Source: Methanobacterium sp. (lineage in GTDB: Archaea > Methanobacteriota > Methanobacteria > Methanobacteriales > Methanobacteriaceae). From it: DNA of 7,597 bases. Numbering within the stretch: the stretch's first letter is position 1; the number at the start of each line of letters is the position of its first letter. The notes beneath the pieces are model-generated. The model did not search any database and was not told the origin of the DNA. It worked only from the letters and a program-made list of their open reading frames with translations. Made by a program: the position numbers and the translations under genes. The stretch is from the NCBI GenBank assembly GCA_009712615.1, contig WASR01000105.1:1-7597 (forward strand), written 5' to 3'. Positions 1 through 5,861 of this stretch are shown in pieces.

Positions 1-34
1 TTCTTAAACAAATCTTAAATAAGAATATAATATT

Positions 35-41
35 GGAGAGG
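35..41 (+). promoter_or_regulatory. Ribosome binding site before an ATT codon
   Basis: GGAGAGG lies 5 nt upstream of the in-frame ATT at 47-49 and is the only good Shine-Dalgarno match in the region. It is the main argument for placing the start of the coiled-coil gene at 47 and not at the ATG at 176. Confidence 0.5.
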
Positions 42-46
42 ATAGT

Positions 47-547
47 ATTAGTGATTTAAACGAGTTTTTAGAGGATTCGGGTAAGATTGAAGTTATAAAC
101 AATTTTGACCAAAAAATTTCTAGTTTTGAAAATGAATTACAAACCCTTGAATCTGAAAGGAATAAATTTCTAATTATGGTTTCTCAGGAAGAGAAAAAGA
201 TTGAAGAACTTGAATCTGAAACATCCGATAAAGATGTTTGTAAATCAATAACTAAATGTAACAAGGAACTAGAAAAAATTGGAGTTCAAGTTTCAGACCT
301 TGAAATTAAAATTTCTGAAAAAACAGTGACCCTGGAAGAACTTCACACAGAAAGGGATGAGCTGGTAAAAAAGAGTTTGATGATGCTCCATTCAAGTTTA
401 AAAAAGGAACATCAAAGGGCAGATAAAGAACATGCCCGATACGTTGAGCTCTACACTAAAGAAAGAGCTAAAAAACATGAAATTGAGCGTAAAATGATGA
501 ACCTTAAGATGATGGTTTACCAGAATTATGGTTTAAGGTTAGTTTAA
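47..547 (+). CDS. Coiled-coil hypothetical protein, probable ATT start
   Basis: I do not recognise this protein. From position 47 it is 166 residues, rich in Lys and Glu, and almost wholly helical, with heptad-like spacing of Leu, Ile and Val; it ends in a Met-rich segment (KMMNLKMMVYQNYGLRLV). There is no signal peptide or membrane segment, so a cytoplasmic coiled-coil protein is the safest description. The frame is open from an in-frame TAA at 20-22 to the stop at 545-547, yet contains no ATG, GTG or TTG before the ATG at 176. A ribosome binding site GGAGAGG (35-41) lies 5 nt before an in-frame ATT at 47. The 43 residues between 47 and 176 are protein-like and continue the coiled coil. A cautious annotation would start at 176 (123 residues), but that ATG has only AAGGA 14 nt upstream. 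The stop overlaps that of the convergent gene. Confidence 0.6.
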   Translation: MSDLNEFLEDSGKIEVINNFDQKISSFENELQTLESERNKFLIMVSQEEKKIEELESETSDKDVCKSITKCNKELEKIGVQVSDLEIKISEKTVTLEELHTERDELVKKSLMMLHSSLKKEHQRADKEHARYVELYTKERAKKHEIERKMMNLKMMVYQNYGLRLV

Positions 548-861
548 CCCCCACCATCACAAAGTTCATTGCTCATATCCACATTTTCAAACTTGGTTTT
601 AGATCTTTGAACCTTGCCTTTGACATCTTCTTTTTCATTTCCCTTTTCTGATTTGAAAATGGTATGATTCTTGATCTTAAGGTAGTCTTCTTCTTTTATA
701 ACTTCAAGTGCATCTGTTTTGTACCACAGCTCAGTTGTGTCTAAAAGAACCCAATTTCCTTCATCATCAGATCTTAGGTCGGTTACTTCACCTGTACTAC
801 CTGTGCCTGTGTATCTAACATGATTTCCCATTGTTATTGGTATTCCCCTCACATCTTCCAA
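544..861 (-). CDS. DUF2098 family small protein
   Basis: This 105-residue protein matches what I know of DUF2098, a family of unknown function found in methanogens. The conserved part is residues 1 to about 55: an RGIPITMGNHVRYTGTG segment followed by TGEVTDL and WVLLDTTELWY, all short beta strands typical of a small SH3-like barrel. The rest is a charged linker ending in a Cys-Asp-Gly-Gly-Gly tail. The longest frame starts at GTG (870), but the sequence GGGGTGA (873-867) overlaps that GTG and is a good ribosome binding site 5 nt before the TTG at 861-859, so I chose the TTG. The gene lies 48 nt downstream of the PRC-barrel gene on the same strand, probably in one operon. Its stop codon overlaps that of the convergent coiled-coil gene. 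Function is unknown. Confidence 0.75.
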   Translation of the reverse strand: MEDVRGIPITMGNHVRYTGTGSTGEVTDLRSDDEGNWVLLDTTELWYKTDALEVIKEEDYLKIKNHTIFKSEKGNEKEDVKGKVQRSKTKFENVDMSNELCDGGG

Positions 862-866
862 AATTC

Positions 867-873
867 TCACCCC
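867..873 (-). promoter_or_regulatory. Ribosome binding site deciding a TTG start
   Basis: GGGGTGA on the minus strand has a GGTGA core and stands 5 nt before TTG (861-859). Because it overlaps the alternative GTG at 870-868, that GTG is unlikely to be the true start of the DUF2098 gene. Confidence 0.45.
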
Positions 874-909
874 TATGAATTTTTTTTGGTCATTTTTTTC
901 GAGATATAT

Positions 910-1143
910 TCAATCAATATCAAGATCTTCCTTCGCAAGGTTCAGGAGAAGGTAATCTCCCATGACATTAACATCGGAGGGTTTGATCTGGACATCCTTT
1001 CTCCTTATCCCAAATTCGCCTGTGGAGATCGATATGAAATTAATTACCCCTTCTTTAGGGTTTATTAACATGTCAGAAATCTTTCCTATTTCAAATCCGT
1101 TTTTGTCAAACACTCTTGTTCCTAAAAATTCACTAACGTTCAT
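910..1143 (-). CDS. Single-domain PRC-barrel protein
   Basis: This 77-residue protein is one PRC-barrel domain and nothing more. It has the family pattern VSEFLGTRVFDKNGFEIGKI, then a segment around INPKEGVINFISI, then STGEFGIRRKDVQI, and a final strand GDYLLLNL. PRC barrels are small beta-barrel interaction modules known from RimM, photosynthetic reaction-centre H subunits and many short archaeal proteins; in haloarchaea such proteins (CdpB) act with SepF in cell division. The role here is not shown by the sequence. The frame could begin at GTG (1179), but AGGTG (1153-1149) lies 5 nt before the ATG at 1143, so I chose that. The gene is divergent from the site-2 protease gene and is followed by the DUF2098 gene. 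Confidence 0.85.
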   Translation of the reverse strand: MNVSEFLGTRVFDKNGFEIGKISDMLINPKEGVINFISISTGEFGIRRKDVQIKPSDVNVMGDYLLLNLAKEDLDID

Positions 1144-1227
1144 TGAAACACCTGAATATACATTTGTTTTTTGATTCACATTAATTTTTTTACCTGAAAT
1201 AACCTTGAGGATAATTGATGTACGTTC

Positions 1228-1237
1228 CTATTAATAG
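1228..1237. promoter_or_regulatory. Palindromic TATA-like element in the divergent promoter region
   Basis: CTATTAATAG is a perfect 10-bp palindrome midway between the divergent PRC-barrel and site-2 protease genes. Read on the + strand it resembles an archaeal TATA box, and it would place a transcription start near 1258, about 30 nt before the protease ATG and upstream of its ribosome binding site GAGGTGA (1274-1280). Being symmetric, it could also serve the minus strand. TTGAGG (1205-1210) and CCTCAA (1241-1246) form an inverted pair around it, though not exactly centred. Assignment rests on position and composition only. Confidence 0.3.
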
Positions 1238-1290
1238 TTTCCTCAACAATAATATGATATAGAAAAAAGTTTTGAGGTGACAGTCTGAAA

Positions 1291-2358
1291 ATGAAGTACT
1301 CCTTTAAAATATTCAGTATTTTTGGGATACCAGTTGAATTACACATTTCATTCCTTGTTTTAATCCTCCTAATTTACATCATTGCACTACTTAATTTAGT
1401 TCCCTACATCAATATTTTAACCGCTGTTTTGATCACACTCATATTTGTTTCTGTGGTAATACACGAACTAGCCCACTGCTACATGGCAAAACGTTACGGT
1501 ATTGGTATTGAAAGAATAGTTCTTCTACCCATCGGCGGTATTTCTGAGATGGAAGAAATTCCCAAGGATCCTTCCAAGGAACTGAGAATTGCCCTTGCAG
1601 GTCCTGTTTCCAACCTGATAATCGGAGGAATTTGTTATATTATACTGATCCTGAGCCTGGCTTATATTTCAAAAACCATTCAGGGAGCAATTTACTACTT
1701 CATAGTCGTTAATATTCTGCTGGGATTTTTCAACCTCTTACCTGCATTTCCAATGGATGGCGGAAGAATATTAAGGGCTTTTCTTGCTGAAAGAATGAAT
1801 TTTATAAGTGCAACCAAACTATCTGCCAGCATTGGAAAACAACTGGCAATAATAATGGCAATAATTGGAGTTTTCTTTAATTTTCTTCTTATACTCATAG
1901 CCATCTACGTGTATCTCGGTGCTGAAGCAGAATATCAAACTGTTCTGTTGTCAAGCCTCCTTGAAAATGATAGGATCAAAGATGTGATGACAACAGATGT
2001 GCACACAGTTCAACCCAACAGCACAGTGCAGGAAACATTGAAGATCATGTTTAAAGAAAGGCACATGGGTTACCCAGTAACAGACGATGGACAGCTAGTT
2101 GGAATCGTGACATTCCATGATCTTTCAAAGATCCCAGAGGATGAAAGGGATACACTCATCAAGGACATCATGACCAAGGATCTTGTTGTATCCAATCCTG
2201 AAGAAAGTCTGATGGTAACACTTGAAAAACTGAACAGACATAGGATCGGAAGAGTTCCAGTTGTTCTAGAAAACAGACTCGTTGGAATAGTATCTAAAAC
2301 AGATCTAACCAATATACTTGAGAGAAAGCAAAGTTTGCTTGAAAAAAAGGGAAGCTGA
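1291..2358 (+). CDS. Site-2 protease (M50) with two CBS domains
   Basis: This is a 355-residue intramembrane zinc metalloprotease of the S2P/M50 family, which cuts substrates within the membrane. The zinc site is visible: HELAH at residues 58-62 (two His ligands, catalytic Glu59) inside a hydrophobic segment, and NLLPAFPMDGG at 148-158, whose Asp156 is the third ligand. About six hydrophobic segments fill residues 17-210. A CBS pair follows: CBS1 near 229-285 (begins IKDVMT) and CBS2 near 292-350 (begins IKDIMT), probably sensing an adenine nucleotide as CBS domains usually do. The domain order and length match the archaeal S2P characterised from Methanocaldococcus jannaschii. GAGGTGA (1274-1280) lies 10 nt before the ATG. 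The substrate is unknown; no anti-sigma-like or membrane-bound regulator partner is visible nearby. Confidence 0.93.
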   Translation: MKYSFKIFSIFGIPVELHISFLVLILLIYIIALLNLVPYINILTAVLITLIFVSVVIHELAHCYMAKRYGIGIERIVLLPIGGISEMEEIPKDPSKELRIALAGPVSNLIIGGICYIILILSLAYISKTIQGAIYYFIVVNILLGFFNLLPAFPMDGGRILRAFLAERMNFISATKLSASIGKQLAIIMAIIGVFFNFLLILIAIYVYLGAEAEYQTVLLSSLLENDRIKDVMTTDVHTVQPNSTVQETLKIMFKERHMGYPVTDDGQLVGIVTFHDLSKIPEDERDTLIKDIMTKDLVVSNPEESLMVTLEKLNRHRIGRVPVVLENRLVGIVSKTDLTNILERKQSLLEKKGS

Positions 2359-2414
2359 AAGCACATCGATCAAAAAAAATCCAAATAAAAGAAACTAGTT
2401 ATTGGATACATTAC

Positions 2415-2424
2415 TAAAATATTA
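2415..2424 (+). promoter_or_regulatory. Possible TATA box for elp3
   Basis: TAAAATATTA lies in the 100-nt gap between the site-2 protease and elp3. It would predict a transcription start near 2442-2447, just before the elp3 ribosome binding site. A promoter here would let elp3 and deoC be expressed apart from the protease gene. The call rests on composition and spacing only. Confidence 0.25.
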
Positions 2425-2448
2425 CTGTAAAAAGGAAATAATTTTGTT

Positions 2449-2453
2449 GGAGA
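2449..2453 (+). promoter_or_regulatory. Ribosome binding site fixing the elp3 start
   Basis: GGAGA lies 5 nt before the ATG at 2459. A longer frame reaches back to a TTG at 2402, but that codon has no such signal and adds 19 residues unlike the usual Elp3 N-terminus. Confidence 0.6.
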
Positions 2454-2458
2454 TATTC

Positions 2459-4087
2459 ATGGAAGACGCATGTAGATTTATCATAGATGAAATACTTGCA
2501 GGCAAGATTAAAACTAAAAAAGACCTTGAAAGGGTTAAGTTAAAGGCCTGTAGAGACTTCAAATTAATGGAATTTATGAGTAATTCATTGATACTTGAGA
2601 AGGCCAGTCCTGAGGAAAGAAAGATCATAGCCCCTGTTATCCGTAAAAAGCCAACCAGAACCATATCAGGTGTTGCTGTTGTAGCTGTTATGTGCAAACC
2701 ACATAAATGTCCCCATGGAAGGTGCACCTACTGTCCAGAAAGTGAAGTGGCACCTCCAAGTTACACAGGAGAAGAACCAGCAGCACTGAGGGCTAGGATG
2801 TATGAATTTGATCCATACATGCAGACCTACAACAGGCTGTTACAACTTGAAAGTATTGGACATCCCCTCGACAAAGTTGAACTCATTGTAATGGGAGGCA
2901 CATTTCCATCCTACAACATATGTTACCAGGAATGGTTCATTACAAAATGTTTAAGGGCAATGAACGACTTTGGATTGGAAACCCATGACACACGGGTGAA
3001 GATCAGGAAAACTGGAGAGTTAAATGTTCCTGAAGACTTCGTGTACCTTAAGGATGTACAAACTGAAAATGAACTGTCCAGTGTCAGATGTGTGGGCATG
3101 ACCTTTGAAACCAGGCCCGACTACGCAAAACTACAAGATATCGATCGAATGCTTAACATGGGAGTTACAAGGGTTGAACTTGGTGTTCAAACCATATACA
3201 ACTTTATCTACAGGAGGATTGAAAGGGGTCACAGGGTAGAAGATGCAATCAAATCATCTCAACATCTCAGGGATTCTGGAATCAAGGTAGCATTCCACAT
3301 GATGCCCGGACTTTTCTCAGACCCGGATCGTGACATGAGAATATTTCACAGGCTCTTTGAAGATGAAAAATTCCGACCAGACATGATCAAAATATACCCA
3401 TGTCTGGTTACCAAGGGCTCAAAGCTCTACGAACTATGGAAAAATGGGGATTATGAACCCTACAGCACCGAAGATGCTGTGGATTTAATAGTTAAAGTGA
3501 AGAAAATACTTCCAAAATGGGTTAGGACCATGAGGATCCAGAGGGACATACCTTCACAGCTTATCGAAGCTGGTGTGAAAAAATCTAACCTTGGAGAACT
3601 GGTTTACAACAGACTGGAACAGGAAGGTGTGAACTGTAAATGCATCAGATGCCGCGAAGTTGGACACAAAGCCTCAATGGGAGTGACTCCAGATTTTCAC
3701 AATGTTGACCTGGTTAAAACAGAGTACAATGCAGCTGGAGGGCGTGAAATATTCCTTTCCCAGGAAGATCTGAGCAAAGACATTTTAATGGGATTTTTAA
3801 GGCTGAGAATACCTTCTGAAAATGCCCATAGAGTTGAGATAGATAATAAAACAGCACTAATAAGGGAACTGCATGTCTACGGCCAAATGGCAGAGATTGG
3901 ACAGAAGAGTGATGAACTGTACCAACACATGGGATTCGGAGAACAACTGCTTCAGGAAGCGGAGAAGGTAGCCTCTGAAGAATTTGACAGGAAAAAACTC
4001 CTGATAATCAGTGGTTTAGGGGCTAGAAATTACTACAGAAAATTTGGATACGAATTAGAAGGACCATACATGTCTAAAAAAATTTAA
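2459..4087 (+). CDS. elp3: tRNA wobble-uridine modifying enzyme Elp3 (radical SAM + acetyltransferase)
   Basis: This 542-residue protein is archaeal Elp3, which uses S-adenosylmethionine and acetyl-CoA to build carboxymethyl groups on uridine 34 of tRNA anticodons. In archaea it works without the other Elongator subunits. The N-terminal region (about 1-75) is the basic tRNA-binding part. The radical SAM cluster motif is of the archaeal CX4CX2C form at Cys84, Cys89 and Cys92, with a further conserved Cys79 in [11 protein letters not shown]. The radical SAM barrel continues through GGTFPSY, TRPDY and RVELGVQT. The C-terminal acetyltransferase domain has the acetyl-CoA loop QHMGFG at 489-494 and ends in [15 protein letters not shown]. 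All expected elements are present and the length is normal. deoC follows after 23 nt, probably on the same transcript. Confidence 0.96.
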   Translation: MEDACRFIIDEILAGKIKTKKDLERVKLKACRDFKLMEFMSNSLILEKASPEERKIIAPVIRKKPTRTISGVAVVAVMCKPHKCPHGRCTYCPESEVAPPSYTGEEPAALRARMYEFDPYMQTYNRLLQLESIGHPLDKVELIVMGGTFPSYNICYQEWFITKCLRAMNDFGLETHDTRVKIRKTGELNVPEDFVYLKDVQTENELSSVRCVGMTFETRPDYAKLQDIDRMLNMGVTRVELGVQTIYNFIYRRIERGHRVEDAIKSSQHLRDSGIKVAFHMMPGLFSDPDRDMRIFHRLFEDEKFRPDMIKIYPCLVTKGSKLYELWKNGDYEPYSTEDAVDLIVKVKKILPKWVRTMRIQRDIPSQLIEAGVKKSNLGELVYNRLEQEGVNCKCIRCREVGHKASMGVTPDFHNVDLVKTEYNAAGGREIFLSQEDLSKDILMGFLRLRIPSENAHRVEIDNKTALIRELHVYGQMAEIGQKSDELYQHMGFGEQLLQEAEKVASEEFDRKKLLIISGLGARNYYRKFGYELEGPYMSKKI

Positions 4088-4100
4088 TGGAGTAATGGAG
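4085..4100 (+). repeat. Tandem 8-bp duplication of the stop/ribosome-binding module at the elp3-deoC junction
   Basis: TAATGGAG occurs twice head to tail (4085-4092 and 4093-4100). The first copy begins with the elp3 stop codon. Each copy holds an ATG overlapping a TAA and a GGAG; the second GGAG is 10 nt before the deoC ATG. The arrangement could support reinitiation from elp3 into deoC. Confidence 0.6.
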
Positions 4101-4110
4101 TTGGTTTAAT

Positions 4111-4776
4111 ATGATGACACCTGAAAAGTTAGCAAAAATGATTGATCATACCAATGTGAAACCCAATGCAAGCACAGAAGATATTAATAAACTGTGTGAA
4201 GAAGCATCTGAGTACGATTTTGCATGTGCATGTGTTACACCTGTTAACGTCGCACTTGCAAGTGAACTTTTAAAGGGAACAGATGTTGGCGTGTGTGCAG
4301 TCATTGGTTTTCCATTCGGAACATCTAAATCAGAAATTAAAGCATTCGAAGCACTTGTTGCAGTTGAGGATGGTGCAACTGAGCTGGATATGGTCCTGAA
4401 TATAGGTGCGCTCAAATCAGGTTTGTCCAGTCAGGTTGAGAGGGACATTGAACACGTTGTAGAATCAGCTGAGGGAATGGTTGTCAAGGTCATTATTGAA
4501 ACTGCTCTTCTAAGCGATGATGAGAAGATCGAAGCATGCATGCTTGCCAAATCTGCAGGGGCAGATTATGTTAAAACCTCCACAGGCGTGGGTTTTCCAG
4601 GTGCAAATGCACATGATGTTAAACTTCTTAGGGAAACTGTGGGACAAGAAATGGGTGTAAAGGCTTCAGGCGGTATCAGAACCCTGGGATCTGCCCTGGA
4701 AATGATTGAAGCAGGGGCATCTAAAATTGGAACGTCATCAGGACCCTCAATCATGGAAGGTTTCAAAGAATTATGA
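4111..4776 (+). CDS. deoC: Deoxyribose-phosphate aldolase
   Basis: This 221-residue cytoplasmic enzyme reversibly cleaves 2-deoxyribose 5-phosphate to glyceraldehyde 3-phosphate and acetaldehyde, the last step of deoxyribonucleoside breakdown. The catalytic set is complete: Asp93 in ELDMVLN, the Schiff-base Lys155 in DYVKTSTG, and Lys184 in VKASGGIRT; the phosphate-binding end GTSSG is also present. IDHTNVKP near the N-terminus is the usual opening strand. The length fits the short archaeal and Gram-positive form. Two adjacent ATG codons (4111 and 4114) are possible starts; the first is nearer to the GGAG at 4097-4100. No phosphopentomutase or nucleoside phosphorylase gene is nearby, so the pathway context is not given by this window. 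It probably shares a message with elp3. Confidence 0.96.
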   Translation: MMTPEKLAKMIDHTNVKPNASTEDINKLCEEASEYDFACACVTPVNVALASELLKGTDVGVCAVIGFPFGTSKSEIKAFEALVAVEDGATELDMVLNIGALKSGLSSQVERDIEHVVESAEGMVVKVIIETALLSDDEKIEACMLAKSAGADYVKTSTGVGFPGANAHDVKLLRETVGQEMGVKASGGIRTLGSALEMIEAGASKIGTSSGPSIMEGFKEL

Positions 4777-4833
4777 AACACGGTGAAATTTAAGGATAGC
4801 ATAAACAAACACTCATGCACTGACAGAATAATT

Positions 4834-4843
4834 GGTTTATAGG
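4834..4843 (+). promoter_or_regulatory. Possible TATA box for the cyclophilin-like gene
   Basis: GGTTTATAGG lies in the 93-nt gap after deoC, about 30 nt before the ATG at 4870. It predicts a transcription start only a few bases before that ATG, giving a very short leader. The only purine-rich stretch before the ATG (GGGGG, 4854-4858) is 11 nt away, somewhat far for a ribosome binding site, which fits a leaderless or near-leaderless message. Confidence 0.25.
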
Positions 4844-4869
4844 TAAAATCCACGGGGGAACTAACCACC

Positions 4870-5226
4870 ATGAAGATTGAAATAGAAGTGATTGGAAAGG
4901 GGAAGGCAGAGGGAGTTTTAGATGATAGAAATCCAGTGACAGCAAAAAAAATATTAGATAACCTTCCATTTGAGGGTGAGGCAAATATTTGGCTTGAAGA
5001 AGTTTACTTCGATGCTCCTTTTAAAGAAGAGTATGAAAACCCATCAACCAGTACTTCAAAGGGAGATATATCGTACTGGCCTCCAGGACCTGCTTTCTGC
5101 ATTTTTTACGGCCAATCTCAGCCCGCATCAGCTGTTAACAACATTGGAAAAATTCTTTCCAATACTGAACTGTTTAAGGAAGTGGAAAATGATGACAAAA
5201 TTATCATAAGAAAGTTAGAGGATTAA
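4870..5226 (+). CDS. Cyclophilin-like fold protein (PF04126/TM1367-type)
   Basis: This 118-residue protein resembles the small cyclophilin-like family (formerly DUF369, structure known for Thermotoga TM1367). The key match is the segment GDISYWPPGPAFCIFYGQ in the second half, preceded by an early strand pair (MKIEIEVIGKGKAEGVL), the helix NPVTAKKILDNLP, and a WLEEVYFDAP strand. The family has a cyclophilin-type barrel, but prolyl isomerase activity has not been established for it as far as I know, so no reaction is assigned. There is no signal peptide. The stop overlaps that of the convergent acetyltransferase gene. Confidence 0.85.
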   Translation: MKIEIEVIGKGKAEGVLDDRNPVTAKKILDNLPFEGEANIWLEEVYFDAPFKEEYENPSTSTSKGDISYWPPGPAFCIFYGQSQPASAVNNIGKILSNTELFKEVENDDKIIIRKLED

Positions 5227-5825
5227 AAAAACTTTTTTGTCATTGTAATCCTATTTTTTCTCGTTTTAAATCCATTTTTATGGTAAAAATCCCTTGCTGG
5301 AACATTGTTGTTGGTCAAAAGATGGAAACTTTCGATGTTCTCGAGTTCAGGATGGTTCTCAACATAGCCCATGAGTAACGATCCAATGCCCCGGCCCTGA
5401 TACCTGGATGATACAAAAAATTCATCGATGAAAAATTCATCACCACTCCACCAGGAACGTGAATGGCCAAAACATGCAGCTAAAAGCTCAGAATTTTGAT
5501 ACACAACATAACCACTGAACACAGGATTTTCTATGAGTTCATTCAGGTATTCTTTGACCCTTGACAGTCTGATCCATTCATCATTCCAGGGTTGTTGTGA
5601 AAACACTTCTTTGTAGAGTTTTGCAGAGTTATCAAGGTCCTGTCTGGAAAATTTCTTGAACTCCATTCCATCCCTGTATTTTATAAAATCCTGATTAACA
5701 ACTTCTAATTTAGAAATAAATCCATCTATAATGATTTCATTTAATAAAAACGAGCCATGTTTTTTGACATGTTCTGTTACTTGAGAATTTGATACGTGCT
5801 CCTTAACTGCTGACTTCATAGACAT
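5223..5825 (-). CDS. GNAT-family N-acetyltransferase with an N-terminal extension
   Basis: This 200-residue protein carries a GNAT acetyltransferase domain over about residues 54-200. Motif A is clear: EFFIDEFFVSSRYQGRGIG, with the acetyl-CoA pyrophosphate loop QGRGIG at 143-148, followed by the NVPARDFYHKNGF motif B. The substrate (small molecule or protein) cannot be read from the sequence. The first 53 residues precede the usual GNAT start (MEFKKFSRQDL) and match no domain I recognise. I chose the ATG at 5825 because GGGGTGG (5840-5834) lies 8 nt upstream; a GTG at 5837 and an ATG at 5819 are alternatives, and an internal ATG at 5666 would give only the GNAT domain. The gene is 32 nt downstream of marR and preceded by a perfect palindrome, suggesting MarR control. 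Confidence 0.85.
   Translation of the reverse strand: MSMKSAVKEHVSNSQVTEHVKKHGSFLLNEIIIDGFISKLEVVNQDFIKYRDGMEFKKFSRQDLDNSAKLYKEVFSQQPWNDEWIRLSRVKEYLNELIENPVFSGYVVYQNSELLAACFGHSRSWWSGDEFFIDEFFVSSRYQGRGIGSLLMGYVENHPELENIESFHLLTNNNVPARDFYHKNGFKTRKNRITMTKKFF
5225..5238. terminator. Possible bidirectional A/T-tract terminator at a convergent junction
   Basis: Seven A, one C and six T follow one another across the shared end of the cyclophilin-like and acetyltransferase genes. Transcripts from the left meet a T6 tract (5233-5238), with further T runs to about 5258; transcripts from the right meet a T7 tract just at their stop codon. Archaeal RNA polymerase terminates at T-rich tracts without needing a hairpin, so the element could serve both strands. 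Confidence 0.3.
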
Positions 5826-5840
5826 GATCAAAACCACCCC

Positions 5841-5861
5841 ATAGTTTAGTTACTAAACTAT
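5841..5861. promoter_or_regulatory. 21-bp perfect palindrome, candidate MarR operator before the GNAT gene
   Basis: Arms ATAGTTTAGT (5841-5850) and ACTAAACTAT (5852-5861) are exact inverted copies around one base. The site overlaps the marR stop codon (5860-5858) and ends directly before the GNAT ribosome binding site. On the minus strand an A-rich stretch (about 5870-5856) could act as a TATA box, placing the palindrome between it and a transcription start near 5836. Size and symmetry fit a MarR dimer site. A terminator reading is unlikely, since no T run follows in the direction of transcription. Confidence 0.5.

Noticed and set aside
871..909. T8 and T7 runs between the PRC-barrel and DUF2098 genes as a terminator
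   Set aside because: The genes run on the minus strand, where these are A runs, so they cannot act as T-tract terminators for that operon.
820..1174. Open frames on the + strand across the PRC-barrel and DUF2098 region
   Set aside because: They are antisense to two recognisable protein families, lack ribosome binding sites, and their products look like no family.
2402..2458. TTG start at 2402 extending Elp3 by 19 residues
   Set aside because: The ATG at 2459 has GGAGA 5 nt upstream and gives the normal Elp3 N-terminus; the extension has no such signal.
4566..4984. Minus-strand open frames opposite deoC and the cyclophilin-like gene
   Set aside because: They overlap strongly supported genes and have shadow-frame composition with no recognisable domain.
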